Assembly (NCBI GenBank): GCA_933207985.1
Contig: OW240916.1
Span: 138,102,122-138,166,121, forward strand
Reading direction: 5' to 3'
From: Pelobates cultripes
Taxonomy: Eukaryota; Chordata; Amphibia; Anura; Pelobatidae
Length of the DNA: 64,000 nt
Position numbers and translations under genes: made by a program. The notes under the pieces were generated by a model. The model ran no database searches, was not told the DNA's origin, and saw only the letters and a program-made list of their open reading frames with translations. Positions 35,380 to 48,689 of this stretch are shown here, piece by piece. Positions within the stretch are counted from its first letter, which is position 1. The number at the start of each line of letters is the position of its first letter.

Positions 35380-36746
35380 TATTCAATTCTAAAGTAAATG
35401 AATTGATAATCTAAAAAGAATATTGTATTTACCTGTTCTAAAACTAGCAGCCATATTATTAAGCTTTTGTTTCAGATCATTAAATCTATTTTTTCATTGC
35501 ACAGTGAATAGCGATGTCCTAACCTTGGTCTTATCCTCTAATACAGATTGAAGTATTCTTGTTTACACACTTCTCAGTCTTTGCTGTCAGATTACCAAAC
35601 AGAGAGCAGGGGATAAACAGTGTCACCAATATTAACCAATATAATTATCTAGCATTTTCAGGTTGTATAGACTTGAACTCAAAATAAATTGGGTGCTGGA
35701 TGTATGTAATACTGCAGATTGGTAATCATCTGAAAAATGACATTTAGTAGGAAAAATGAAACATTCACTTTGCAAAATATAATGTTAGTGAAAGCATCAA
35801 TTTTATACGTGACTATGATCCTCAGGATAGGCCATGAACATGTCAAGAGACCCCCTGGCCCCTCCACAAACACACACACTTAGTTCACAATACTAGTAAT
35901 ATTATTACTACTACAGAGTAAAAAGAGGTCCAGTTAAAATTAGATCTTGTCCTATTTCACCACTTGTATGGAGAGCAAAATAGAAAGCATCATGTAAAAG
36001 GGTTATCATATGGAGTAGAGGTTACACATTGCTCCTATACATCCTATAAATTGGTTAAATTAAGTTTAATGAGCCAGCTAACCCTGTACAATTTGGCTAA
36101 ACAGAACAGGGAAGTTCAATTGTCTAGTCTTACACTACCTCTGCCTTCACATTAGAGAAACTACAGCAGAACAAATTAATAATATTTGAGTTCAGACAGA
36201 CAATTATTTCATAAACAGTATTTACACAGTGCTTTCATAATAGCAATAGAAATATTAAAAAATAATTTCATCTCTGAATTTTCATCCCTTTGCGGGTTTT
36301 CAAACTAATACAATCTTCTGCCTCTGATTCTTAATGAAACCATAAATAGTCTGATCTTTCATTCAGTTTCTGATATCCCATATCCCCGTGGGATAACTAG
36401 CATAATTACTAATGTCTAAAAGAAGTCAATTACGAGCAGTGCAACTGCAATTCTTATTCATTGAAATAACTTCCCATTCATGTTTTTTTTCAGTAAATGA
36501 GGGAGACCTGTCTTTGATTACTGCTGTCTAGAATTCCAGTTAGAACCTCTCACTTCCTCTTTGCTGCATTTTATTTCACCAGATGAATCTTGATAGCTTA
36601 CATTTTGTTTAGAGCCAGAATACTTATTTACCATGAGCTTTAATATATCATAGATGCCAAAGTATCATGACTATTCATTCAAGATTTAAAGGAACCTGCT
36701 TAGTTTGACATTTGTTTTTAAACCAGGAAGCAAACAAATATAGAAA
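35377..36746. other. Unassigned AT-rich sequence
   Basis: No coding frame or repeat end is recognised. Confidence 0.45.
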
Positions 36747-36878
36747 CCAAAGCAAAGAATAAAAACGTTGAAATGTATGTAATAAATTTTTATAACGTTA
36801 CCATAGACTTATCCAAGTCTATAGTAAGGTTATAAACATTTATTACATATATTTCAAAGTTTTTATTCTTTGCTTTGG
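36747..36878. repeat. 132-bp palindrome, MITE-like
   Basis: CCAAAGCAAAGAATAAAAAC at the left pairs with its inverse at the right, and the arms extend to the centre, where TAGACTTATCCAAGTCTA closes the hairpin. It is AT-rich, with only a few mismatches, and is probably a small inverted-repeat transposon. No target duplication was assigned. Confidence 0.75.
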
Positions 36879-38679
36879 TGGAGATTGTATTATTAGGCAC
36901 ACCCATAAACTAGGAGAGTTTTTTAGCCTTACCCTCTCTTACTTACTAATCCAATCCATACAAGTTCACTAATGACAGACTCAGGACGTCATTGTGTACC
37001 ATTCCTAGGGATAGAACACGGATTGGTTAGCTCAGTGTCCCTCCTGGAATGGTTGTGTAATGCATAGGAAAGACAAAGCAGGTAAATATGAAAATAAAAA
37101 GTTTTGTTCTGCCTGCAGAAAAACTAAATCTTTTAAATGAGACAGTTGTCTCAAAGTGATGCATGTCCCTTTAGTCTAGACACTTATAGTGCTGATAAAA
37201 ATGATAAGGTGATGGACAGAGAAAATGTGTCATTTATATTGGCTTAACTGCTCTAAAGTCAGTTTTCTGCATTACTAGATAAGACAACAAGATAGAATTG
37301 ATTTTAGGAGCTTTTGGAAAAGGACTGAGAAATGACAGCAGCATGATGAAGAGAATTGCTTGTGATGGAACGTTAAAGATTAACAAGCAATCAACTCCAA
37401 GAGAACCTAACAGATATTTGGTCATTCATGTTGGATATTACTTTACAGTCTTAATAGAAAATGTTGATTTAATGGGGAGCATATTAAGTATTAAAATTAT
37501 ACTAGAAGACTTGTATATTGCCAGTATTAAAAAAAAATAAAAAAAAATGATTTTGCATTTGTATCTTTCCAACCGAATGAGTGGTCATATAGCCTTTTTA
37601 CTCTTGTGGTACCCAACCTAGCCCTCAAGGCACAAAAGGCCTCCATTTATTAGAACCCAATGACCTTTTTTGACATTGCTACAAATATATACAAAAATTG
37701 CTATTTACTAATGTTGCCTGAATGCCAATTAATAGAGGTTTCAACTAGTGCTCCGTTAGAAACTTTATAAACTGCATGCACATTTGTATTAAACGGTGTT
37801 GTAGTTTCAAAGGCTCAAAAATACTCGGGTTTTTTTCTGGTGTGAATTCTTCGACAGTCACATTAACACTTTCAGTTCCGCCACCCAGAGAAGCACAATG
37901 TGCTGCCCTCCCCTGTGGCACTTTATGTAAAAATAAAGTAAGTGTACATACTGAGCATGTAATTAACCTACACAGCAACTAATAGTGTGCCAATCTGCTC
38001 ACGGTTTAAAAATAACAAGTGGGGTCCACTAGACCCCAGTAGCTTGAGTAGGGGTTTGACAAGTGTCCACTACCTTTTCCTTCACTGCATGTCATTGTTA
38101 CCTACCTGGTATTACCAGGGGAGCGCTCACCCGGCAGCCAATCAGTGAGAGGGGGTCTTGCAGGATACCTTGAGGCATTGCTGCAATACCCTTAGAGTGC
38201 CTGGAAGCGATCGTGAACAGAAAACGTAGTGAGTTCATTTCACTTCATAATGTAGACCATTTGAAACCCACAAGACTTCAAGCCTACAGAGAAAACTCAC
38301 ATAATTTGTATCAGAAGAGAATTTTACTTTAGGTGCAAATTCTGGTGTATACTTCTTCAGCTACTGCCTGATCAATTCAAAGAGCAAACTAAATAAGGCA
38401 ACAAAGTAATACCAATAAATAGTTTTAAATTGGGTATTTTCATCAGATATATCAGTGGATTAGTATTATATAAAAGAAAACATTTACACTACAAATGCAG
38501 TTACCTGGCAACCACAAAATAAATGCTCTGTAGGTGAAACACTGTTAAAAACATCAATCTAGAATCCACATGCTCTGAATATATGATTTTACATGGTCCA
38601 ACACATAACTAGCCATTAACCTTCCCTCTTCCAAATAAAAGCACCAGTCCCTACTAAAGATTTGAAACCAGTTGTCCCA
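36879..38679. other. Unassigned sequence with a possible hAT-end relic at 37604
   Basis: GTGGTACCCAACCTAGCCCTCAAGG near 37606 resembles a known type of frog hAT end (CAGTGGTTCCCAACC). No partner end was found and the rest of the stretch shows nothing recognisable. Confidence 0.35.
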
Positions 38680-38811
38680 TAAAGAAAGAAATGAACTCCA
38701 GTTTTCTTCAAAACTAGAATGTTTACATTGCAGGATTAAAACAAAATGTCCACTGCACCGAGTTCACTTCATTACGATGAAGTAGTGTGGGTGACTTTAG
38801 TGGTCATTTAA
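38680..38811. mobile_element. TTAA MITE fragment (right end)
   Basis: TTGCAGGATTAAAACAAAAT and the terminal hairpin GAGTTCACTTCATTACGATGAAGTAGTG, then GTGACTTTAGTGGTCATTTAA, match the right third of copy 3. The left part is missing. Confidence 0.6.
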
Positions 38812-39224
38812 GCCTACAAGATGATCCACAATGTCATTAATGAGATAAAACATAAGAAAAACAAAACAGACAGGAAACATTTTCTTGTTTTGTCAATAAT
38901 GTTGACTTGTTTCATAGAGGTATGTCTTTATCTTCTCATAATCTACCATAATAGCAACCCTTTTTTGGGACAAAACACATTTACATCTTTACTAAATTGA
39001 AGAAAAGAGGAAGGAACAAAGATAAATTTACTGCTTGAAGATATAATTGCATTAAAACTGAATTACATGTTCTACTAAAATTTACTCCAGCAGGTAGAAT
39101 GGAATGGCAAGAAGAATTACAAATTTTAAATTGCATATGTCTCTGAAACACCAACATGACGCGCGGTAGTCGACCATGGCACTCAAATAACTGCCAAACG
39201 TACCTGTATACACACACACACCCC

Positions 39225-39468
39225 CCTACCCGAATGTTAATATACCATTAAGCATACACCGAACGTGGCCATCCCACTGGAGCTATTACTAAGAGTACCT
39301 TACTATGGTGAGAAATGGTGGGAATGTAAATATCTACGTATGGATGCCAGAGATGTCCTGTTGCAAAAATGTATTTTTAAACTCTTTCTATAGACCCTCG
39401 TTACTTCTTGTATGACTTATGTGTAAAATGAAAAAAATAAAAGATTGTCAAAAAAAAATAAAAAATTG
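39225..39468 (+). mobile_element. L1 3' end fragment with A-rich tail
   Basis: The text ending GTAAAATGAAAAAAATAAAAG and followed by a second A-rich run is the usual look of an L1 3' end. No coding part is recognisable, so only the tail of a 5'-truncated copy is called. Confidence 0.4.
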
Positions 39469-39504
39469 CAGGTTTCAATACAAATTGGCACTCTTATAAA
39501 TTAA

Positions 39505-39832
39505 CCATGTTACACCCCCTGGATATCAGTCAGTCATGTTGCTTGGCTCAGTGGAACTAAACTCAATAGGCAATTGCTCAAAGCACCTGCCTTGCAAAAA
39601 CTTTTCATTGAGCTGCATTGGGAAGTCTGTGATTGGACAGTCACAGAACATCTGGGCGGGGTTAGAAAGGGAGGGCTTGCAAAGGCTTCAGACAAGAAAT
39701 CTGCAGCTTTTGCAAGCTGTTTATAGATCCACCCCAATAAAAAAAAAATGCATAATTAAATGCATGCATGTTTTCATTGTGGAAAAATCTAATAACTGTT
39801 TTTTTCATTGGGCACTCTAGAGTCTCTTTAAT
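39505..39832. mobile_element. Possible TTAA MITE, diverged
   Basis: The right end, GGGCACTCTAGAGTCTCTTTAA, fits the TTAA family. The left end is uncertain. The interior contains GATTGGACAGTCACAGAAC and a GC-rich block. Confidence 0.45.
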
Positions 39833-39849
39833 TCAGTTGTTCCAATTCT

Positions 39850-41409
39850 CCTGATACAAACCTGGGGGATTGCATGTACAATTCTCAGAACCAAACTTCT
39901 TTAACACTCTAAAGGATTCCCCAACCTTAAATCCTATCCCCAAACCTAACTCTTATGTTGGTGCCATATTTTTTCTTCTTCTAGTAGGGAAATTCAGTTC
40001 CAATTTAGTTTAAATATTTTCAAACCCAGATACTTCTTCGTGATTTAAAGTGTTGAAGTCACCAGTCATAGACATTGACTGAGCACCGCGACATAAGGAA
40101 CCTGATAAAGTGATCTGCGCCGGATCTTGGTTCAGAGCAAAATTCTCCCCTAAGGGATCCAGTCCAGAGTGCCTCCCACTGAATTACCATGCATAACAGT
40201 CCACTCCTTCCAAAAGGTAAGCAGGAAGGGAGCAAAAGAACAACTTTACTCACACTCAGACATACACACATACAACCCTCAGCCACACTGAGAATGCCAT
40301 AAACACACATGCTACTTCCACTTCTCCACACACACAACACTCAGCAAGCACACATAGGCTCACTCAGCTTCCTCTACACATACAGCTCTCTGCCTCTTCC
40401 ATGCAGACAGAAATCAGCCACTAAACACACTCACACACAGAACATACTGCCTGTAGCACTAAGGAAGCTTAATCTGGCTCTGTATTCAGATGTTAGTGAG
40501 TACAGTGAACACACAAAAAAGTTAAGCAAGATACAATTCAGTGTTCATTGGATAGATTATGTTTGTTTATCTCATGCATTCCATTGTCCTATGATTTTGT
40601 AATACTTTACTTTTTTTCAATAGACATTCATTTGTTTTCTTTCATTTTACGTTCAGATAAAATTATATTCAATACAAACGATTTACAACCAAAACATACA
40701 ATTCAAATACACGTTATAAGACTGGTTTAAAAAAAATAAATAAAAATATTCAGGATGCGCTATGAGTCTTAACTCACCTATCTTGCAAATGCACACAAGT
40801 CACCTTAAAGCATAGGTTAATCATAGCGACAGAGCCTAGAACAGCTGCTGATCCACCTACATGTCAGCCTCCCCGCTCACTAGTCTAACACCTGACATCA
40901 CCGAAGATATGTCGGCCTGTTACAGCTTGTTCCTTACATATCTCCAGCCTGTACAATATGGATCTACATATAGGTGCTATGGTTCTTACATATACACCTC
41001 ACCTGCCTGTAGGCTAACACTCGAAATCTGAGGCACAACTTGCTTGTACCCTACCATACTACTACCACCAAGCTACCACACTGTACTATGCCTGTTTTTA
41101 ATCACAAAAATTGTGCAATCTATTCCCTACAACAAAACTCTAAAAACTGTGCTGACTATTATATGCCACATTATTTTTATGATGCCTGTTATAAGCTTAC
41201 GACTGCTATTGTGGCTGAGTAAGCCTACTGTTATACCATGCACAACAGAAAATAAAGAATTTTTTTTTTTTTTTTTAAATTCAGGTTTCTCAGAGCTAGA
41301 TTTGCCATTAGACAAAGTTGGCAATGCCCACAGCTGCATGTTTCAGAGTACTTGTTTCAACATTTATAATGTGCCTGTTCAAGTCCAAATGGGCTAGTGA
41401 TGAGAGATA
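39850..41409. other. Unassigned sequence
   Basis: CA-rich patches lie at 40258-40440. No gene or repeat end is recognised. Confidence 0.45.
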
Positions 41410-41669
41410 ATGGAAAATTGTTTCATACTTACCGTAATTTTCTTTTCCTGATAATTATTAATGGCAGCACATGGGTTAGCTCCTCCCCTCACAGCAGAAA
41501 GGACAGGAAATAGAACTTTGAAACTGGTATAAATAGATCCTCCCCCTTCACGTCAGGCAGGGTTTGTAACTAGCTTCACAACTCTTATAGTATATGGGTG
41601 GGAACCTAATGCTGCCATGAATAATTATCAGGAAAAGAAAATTACGGTAAGTATGAAACAATTTTCCAT
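41410..41669. repeat. 260-bp module with 60-bp near-perfect inverted ends
   Basis: The arm 41410-41469 (ATGGAAAATTGTTTCATACT and on) pairs with 41610-41669 at 59 of 60 positions by eye. A further direct copy of the inner part (TTTTCCTGACCATTATTCAT) follows at once, at 41669-41700. Confidence 0.85.
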
Positions 41670-44479
41670 TTTCCTGACCATTATTCATGGCAGCATTTAC
41701 TCATGGGGAATGCCCAAGCAGTATATATCGAGGGAGGGACAGAGTTCAAAAACAGCTAATAGCTATAAAACCATTATTGAGCTGTATAAATCTTAGAAGA
41801 CTTTACAAAGCCAAACAAGAATCAATAGGAAATTGTCATAAAATCTGCTCAGACAAGATAATTTTCAATAGAGGCTGCAAGGTCAGCAACCTCCTGGCAT
41901 TCAATATCTGAAATATCCTGAATAAATATAGAGAGTCAGATATGAATTAAGGCCATGATAGCATAAGCTAGAGAAGGAAAATGTCATTCTGATATAAAAA
42001 TGTAAAACCAAATTGATATCAGCAAATCAGAACCTTGACAAAGGCATAACTTCCAGATATCATACTGGAACAAGCAGATAATGTTGGATGAGAACGGACA
42101 CACCATGCTATTAAACACGGGGAGAATTACACTGAGAATCCTACTACTTACTGGATGTATTTATTAAATACGATTCACACCGCTTCCTCTTGCCTTGTGA
42201 ACTACTTACCTGAAGATACAGAAACAAATCAATATCTGCCTGTCAGAAAGAGGCAGAGCCTAGTAGAGAAATAAGAGTCTTATTAAAAACACTGCAACAA
42301 TGATCCAATGTTGCTAAATTCAGATTCACAACAATACCTCACACCGTGGATGAATTGATACAGCAATGATCAGTCACAGGAGATGAATAAACTAATAACA
42401 TTACTAGGCAAACGCAAGAAGAATCATACACAGATTAGTTGAGGGGAAAAAAAGAAATATCGGTATGAACCGTAGGAATTGTAGCAACTACTAAATTATA
42501 AGTAGGCCAACCATGTCAGTACCTACATTCAAAGACAAACATATTGTAAATAGTACAGATTATGCCAAACAGTATAATCAAATTTATTAGAGACTGTTGT
42601 GCAACATAAGTAAGAGATATATAATAGGCAACATACTGATGGGAAGGTGGTAACCAGAGGCACATTATACATTGTGGCAACAGACACATAATAAGCAGGA
42701 TAGTAGAAGATATTCAGTTATCCTTATGAGAACAACAACCACATACTTACTCTTACCTTATCTTTAGATAGTGAAGAAGTACTTATGACAGAGCCTATGG
42801 TGATAATAAGCAGCTTGTTATATCTGCAAGATATCAACACCAATCCAAACATATAATCCACAAGTATTAAATCAATGCAATATTAGGAGTGACCATAACT
42901 GATACCGATCTAGGTACAGAGACCCTGTAAAACATATCAGTTAAATGTTTGTCATCAACAAGCTGCATTACATTATATTATGCAGGATGAATCAACCATT
43001 TAAAGCCACACATTGGTTGCAAATTCCAGATATAAGGACACCTAGAAGAATCCCCATGAATATCAGAAGAGAGGTCTGTAATGGAACTACCTGTTTAGGG
43101 ATTTCCTCTATTTTTCAGGCAGCAGGTGAATTTTACCTGAAATAGTAAACCTGGTAGAATGGTCTGGGGACTGGATAGACCTTAAAATACTTGCAATACA
43201 CAGCATCAAAGTTACCTGGAGCATATGAGCCTAAAAGAATACCTTTATTGCAAAAAGGAAATTATAATGTTCCCCTTCACAACAGGGGAATCTGTCAGAC
43301 GTTTCTGATCATTAACTCCTTAAGAACCAAAAGCATGCCACCCCTGGCATATACTAAATGGGATTGCCAAACTTTCAGGTCCCCAAGGGATAAAAGAATA
43401 CTGAATATAAATGTATGCTTCAAGGAAATTAATTCAGATTTAATGAATAAAAGGTTATGACCAGGTGAAAGAAAAAATAATATTAACAGCTTTTAAATCA
43501 GGTAATGGCTTCAGCGTTACCTACTTATGAGATCAATTAATAGCCCAATTTGTGCTCCTGCAACCAGTATGATCTACTAAGCAAAGCTGTGTAATGAGCA
43601 TATATCTGAAGGTTAAACACTGCAACCAATTGAAAAAACATTCCCTATCTTGATAAGAGAGGAGAGGATGCCTGGCAATAGAAAAACTTTTGATAAATGG
43701 TCTCATGTATAAATACATAGGAGTGCACACAAAAAGGCCTTAATTTTGTTAAACATTACCATGCTCCCTTTTGGAAATTCAGGTCTCCGTCTCTACTGGG
43801 AGAGGCACTCAGACAGGTTCAGTAACACCTGCAATCTATCTGAAGTGGTAAAATGTGTTAATTGCTTATCCTGAAACACCTGTGGGAGAAGGAATCTAAT
43901 ACAAAGCCAAAAGCAGTATGTTTCCTTATCTACTTCATTTATAAAAACTGAAATAGAAAATCCACTGTAGGCAATAATTACTTACCCAGTATAACAGTGC
44001 ATTTGTATTTGCTAGAATTGGGCAGTGCAAAACAGACCTTAGATCATTTGTATATATTAAATCTACCAATGCCGTGTATAAATTGGGGTTATATAATACT
44101 ACCAACCTACATACAGATTATATGAATCACATACATTGTGGATGATTCTAACAGCACCTTATGCACAAATATATCAGTCACATATACTGAGTCTGTTTAA
44201 ACAGTAATCATACATAGCCGACATCTGCTATATACAGTGACACTATGCCTGCACACATATTAAGTTTATATGAGTGAGATAAATTGAGGCTGTTTTCAAC
44301 AGAACTTCATGCACATATTACACCACTCATATATACTGAGGTTGGGACTAATAACCCACACAAAAAACCTGTATTAGATTGGACTCATAGAGGATGTGTC
44401 TTATATCACTCACATATATTGTGTTTCCACTAATACATCAAGCATATAGAGAACAGATACACTGAAGCAATGTCTCCAC

Positions 44480-45010
44480 AACATCTTACATATAGAACAT
44501 GTAGAGGGCATATACTGAGGCTGTGTTTTCACAGCGACTCAGAGCATATAAAGAACACACACTGAGGCAGAGTATCCAGATCAACTCATACATAGACAAT
44601 ATAGTGGATACATATACTGAGGCTGTGTCCTCATAGTAACTCATACACAGAGCATCTAGTGGATACATATACTGAGGCAGAGTCCTCATTGTAACTCATA
44701 CATAGAGCCTATAGTGGGTACATATACTAAGGCTGTGTCCTCATAGTAACTCATACACAGAGGATATAGTGGATACATATACTGAGGCTGTGTCCTCATA
44801 GTAAGTCATACATAGAGCATATAGTGGATATATATATATACTGAGGCTGTGTCCTCACAGTAACTCTTACATAGAGCATATAGTGGATATATATATATAT
44901 ACACACACACATACACATATACTGAGGCTGTGTCCTCATAGTAACTCATACCTAGAGCATATACTGGACACACACTGAGACTTCATAACAATTCATACAT
45001 TAGAGCATAT
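44480..45010. repeat. Tandem repeat, unit about 58-64 bp
   Basis: Units contain CATACATAGAGCATATAGTG, GATACATATACTGAGGC and TGTGTCCTCATAGTAACTC. About eight to nine copies are seen, with two local TA/CA expansions near 44830 and 44890. It lies inside the DIRS-like element. Confidence 0.9.
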
Positions 45011-45769
45011 AGTGGAAACATACTGATGCTGTACCACCACCAGTTCATGTACAGATACTGAGGCCCAGTGGTCTCCTGTGCAGTATATTCTTCCACTGTC
45101 TGCAAAAGCCTGCTTATTTGTGATAATGCACAGATAACAGTAATCAATGCCACATACCTTGATAGAAACAAGTGTGTGTGTGGACTTAAAGTTAGGTTTT
45201 TAAAACCTGTCATATACATGTGTGTACCTTAATCAGACACCCAAGAAGGTTATCTTACCTTGGATATTTTTCTGTTTTCAGGCTGTGGAATTCCAGCAGA
45301 CTTTATACAGCCAGGATATCCATTATTAGCACTCTTTTCATAGTGTCTCATTGCATCATCAGCACTCCTTTGCACAATGCCTCCTTGCATTATCAGCACT
45401 CTTTTTGCATTATCAGCACTACTTTGCCCAATGCATACTTGTATTATCACCAAACATCCTTATAAACTTACCTAAATGCTCACCACACAAATCTCCTAAA
45501 TGTGACCTATTTTTTAGAAGGAAGCATAATCTAAGCAGCTGGACTGAAAGAACAGAGACCCAGGTGCCTATACTAGTTGTAATCTAAATTACTAATGCAC
45601 TTACCAGAACCGTTACAGGCCTGTGTTTCAGCGGCAAAATGGGGATTTGAACAACTAACAGCCTAAACTGTTTAAACTATAGGCTTCCATCTGTACCCCA
45701 TATGCCATTCATCATCACCATACAAGGTGGAATACCTAGAATAGGTATACCCCGGTAGTCACAACTCTG

Positions 45770-46295
45770 TTGGGCCTCATGTATGCAGTGTACCGCTGTC
45801 ATCCCCTCAGGGAGAGAGATAGGTTAGACTCCTGATTGCTGCAGGAGGTACCCAGGCTGGAAACTCTTACACATGTGCTGTTTGCTGGGTCTTCAGGGAT
45901 AAGGGCTTAGACTCAAACGGGCCTCGTGTATGCAGTAGACCACTGTCATCACTTCCGAGAGAGATAGGACAGACCCCTGGTTGCTGAAGTAGGAACCCAG
46001 GCTGGCAACTCTTACAGATGTGCTGTTTGCTGGGTCTTCAGGGGTAAGAGCCTGAACACTGGCCTGGCTTCATGTAGGCAGTATATCACATTCATCCCCT
46101 GAGGGGGTACCCAAGCTGGTCTGTTGCTGGGTTTCAGGGATAAGAGGCTGAACCCTGGCATGCAGTGAACCATTTTCATCCCTTAAGGGAGAGGTTGGGT
46201 CCGACCCCCGGTCACTAAAGGGGGTACCCAGGTTTGCAGTATTAACAATAGTGCGTTGCTGGGTCTTCAGTGCTTAGAGGCTGAACCCCGGCATG
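45770..46295. repeat. Tandem repeat, unit about 95-150 bp, four copies
   Basis: Copies begin near 45774, 45924, 46066 and 46160. Shared text includes GTATGCAGT, CTGTCATC, GGTACCCAGGCTGG and TTGCTGGGTCTTCAGGG. Later copies are shortened. It lies just inside the right inverted repeat of the DIRS-like element. Confidence 0.85.
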
Positions 46296-46522
46296 GCTAC
46301 AAAAATATTGCCTGGTGAGCATAAACGAAAATCTAGGCCTGCATAAGCAGAACTCCTTCCAAACTGCTGTGAAGGACAGGAAAAAAGACTGCCTGATGGG
46401 AAGGGGAGGATCTATTTATACCAGTTTCAGAGTTCTATTTCCTGTCCTTTCTGCTGTGAGGGGAGGAGCTAACCCATGAGTAAATGCTGCCATGAATAAT
46501 GTCAGGAAAAGATAAATTATTA

Positions 46523-48079
46523 CTGGACAGACATATTGCTCAAATTCTAGGTTTTGTTTTGGTTCAGAAATTGTTCAGAACAATTGCCTCTATCCTGAAG
46601 GAGTTAAATGTTTTCAGGCTACCAAAATAAAAATATTTGATTTTGCTATCAGATTAGAAAATTTTGCTTATTCTCTGTCACTGGAAACCATTATAATTTT
46701 AAACACTATAAAACAAGTGCAAAAAGATTGTGTTATATTTGGAAAATAAGCATATTCAATGGTTTTATTAGAATTCAAGTGAACAAGATTTGCTAATCTG
46801 CGGAGAGAAACTAGAAGTGCTAGTGACATATGTTGTTTAATTATCCTGGAGGTAATTTGGAAAGCTGAAACACAATTGATACTCATTAGAAATTCTGGCA
46901 TATTCTCTTTATCCAAGTTACATCTGAAAAATAAATTAGGAATTATTTTAGAAATCTAAAAAATACACAAAAATCAGTAAAGTATGAAGAAAAGCTAAGA
47001 TGGTACTAACTCACTTGATCAACTCCTTTTCAACCTAGAATGTAAACGACCTTCTTTTACTGGCTGAGATTTTCTTTTAGCTATCACAGAGTTCATTTGT
47101 GAAGCAGAAGGTCTGTAAATATATCAGCTGCATGGATTTCAGAGTGTGAAGATGAAATCGTATATCTCCTGGCTTTTAATAACACATAGATGTAGCATGC
47201 CTGGAATGGGCACAGAGAGAAACTCACAGAACCAGTTATCTTACTGCCACAAGAATTGTGCTGGATTTTGTCCCCATCCTAACATGCATTTGAATAGAAC
47301 TTGAATATTTTGGTGTTTCTAAAACATAATATAATGATAAAGTAACTAGTAAACTAATCTTAAGTAAAGAGACTGGGGTGAGGTGGGGCTTGGAGACTAA
47401 TAATTAAACTTGTGCATAGTTATAAAATTCAGTTCGGCCGAACCACTATCCCAAAAATTTAATTTAGTTCGGGACCTTCAACACTCAAAAATGTGTTGTT
47501 TGGCTAGTCCAAGTGGCTTTGAAAACTATGAAGAAAAGTTTTTGGACAAACCAATATGTATGAAAATGGACCAATTGGTGTATATAATTAATGTTATATA
47601 TGCTCTTGCCATTTAGCATTTGGTTCTCAGTTCATGTGAGAAATATAAGCAATAAAGGGAAAAGGTTGAGGAGCAGTTATATATATGTATATATTTACTA
47701 TATTTGAAACTTATCACTTAATATATGAATAAAATAAAAATGTAGTAACTGTCCCCCAGCCATCAATCATCTTTTTCACCAATAATCAATTTTTTGGTGC
47801 CATGGCCAGAACTTCAAATTCCAAATCAAATGATATGTTTAGTGATAATGCTTGCTGTTTGCTCATTTATACGTCCATATGATGCTTCTAAGATTCAGAA
47901 TTAGGCCAAACAGCCAATCAACTTAAATTTAAATGAATGGCAATTCAGACGAAATCAAATACACAGGCCTAGCAATAATCAATGGTGTTTGAAGTATTTG
48001 GAACAATATTGGGTTCTAATTTAAAAAAATATCACAAGAACTATGGTACTATTCTAAGCATATGAAAAATATAAAAATA
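46523..48079. other. Unassigned AT-rich sequence
   Basis: No coding frame or repeat end is recognised. Confidence 0.45.
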
Positions 48080-48104
48080 CAGTGGCCTAAAAAAAAGTGT
48101 CCAC

Positions 48105-48442
48105 TTAACCCTGCAGCTGGCAATTTTGCAGTTTTAGAGAAGCTACCAGGCAGCCACTAAACAAGCTTCGTGCTGTTTCAGCTCCGTGAAACAACTCTGG
48201 ACATCCTCCTTTTGTGCATGAGAATGTCCAGCATCTTCAAAAGCCCCATAGTATAACATTGATTTAATGATTTCCTAAGGGGAACGCCTAATGCACACGC
48301 AACATTTGTCATGCATGCGGATTCATTTCCTCCTCACAATGACGTCTGAGGAATCATGGACCGAACCAGCAATGAGGGACCTCTGCGCTGGGGTAAGAGG
48401 AGTGTTTAAAGAGTTACTCCTAACACTATAATGTTCCTTTAA
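48105..48442. mobile_element. TTAA MITE nested in the Tc1 element
   Basis: TTAA at 48105 and 48439. The right end ACACTATAATGTTCCTTTAA fits the family; the left end has diverged (CCCTGCAGCTGGC). It includes the TTCCTAAGGGGAACGCC segment, comparable to the CTATGGGG region of copy 3. Confidence 0.7.
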
Positions 48443-48689
48443 AATCTGGTTTTATATTCGACCAAGTTGCCCAAATGATTATATTGTTCTTGTACATATT
48501 GAATATATAATTCAAATGTTCAAAGTAAAGGTTTGATAAAGTATGACTGCAACAAAAGCTAATTAGAGTTGAAAACTGGTTTACCTTGTGTCCAATTAAT
48601 GAAATAATATTGGGGGTTCAGGTTAGAGTTATTTTGACTTACCGGGTATATAAAGCACTCAAACATTTTGAGTTTTCTATTCACGAAAA

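Larger units (their letters stand above)
41410..46522. mobile_element. 5.1-kb element with inverted terminal repeats, DIRS-like and non-autonomous
   Basis: The left end (41430-41567) and right end (46387-46520) are inverted repeats of about 130 bp sharing TTTTCCTGA, TTAGCTCCTCCCCTCACAGC, AGAAAGGACAGGAAATAGAA and GGTATAAATAGATCCTCCCC. The left end also carries a 260-bp palindromic module. Inside are tandem repeats and no reverse transcriptase or recombinase motif. Inverted terminal repeats with extra inverted copies near one end suggest a DIRS relative. A large TIR DNA transposon is the alternative. Host-flank duplication was not found, as is expected for DIRS. Confidence 0.6.

Noticed and set aside
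40309..41397. Overlapping open frames of 60-117 codons
   Set aside because: Composition is AT-rich and no motif or conserved start is visible; expected by chance at this density.
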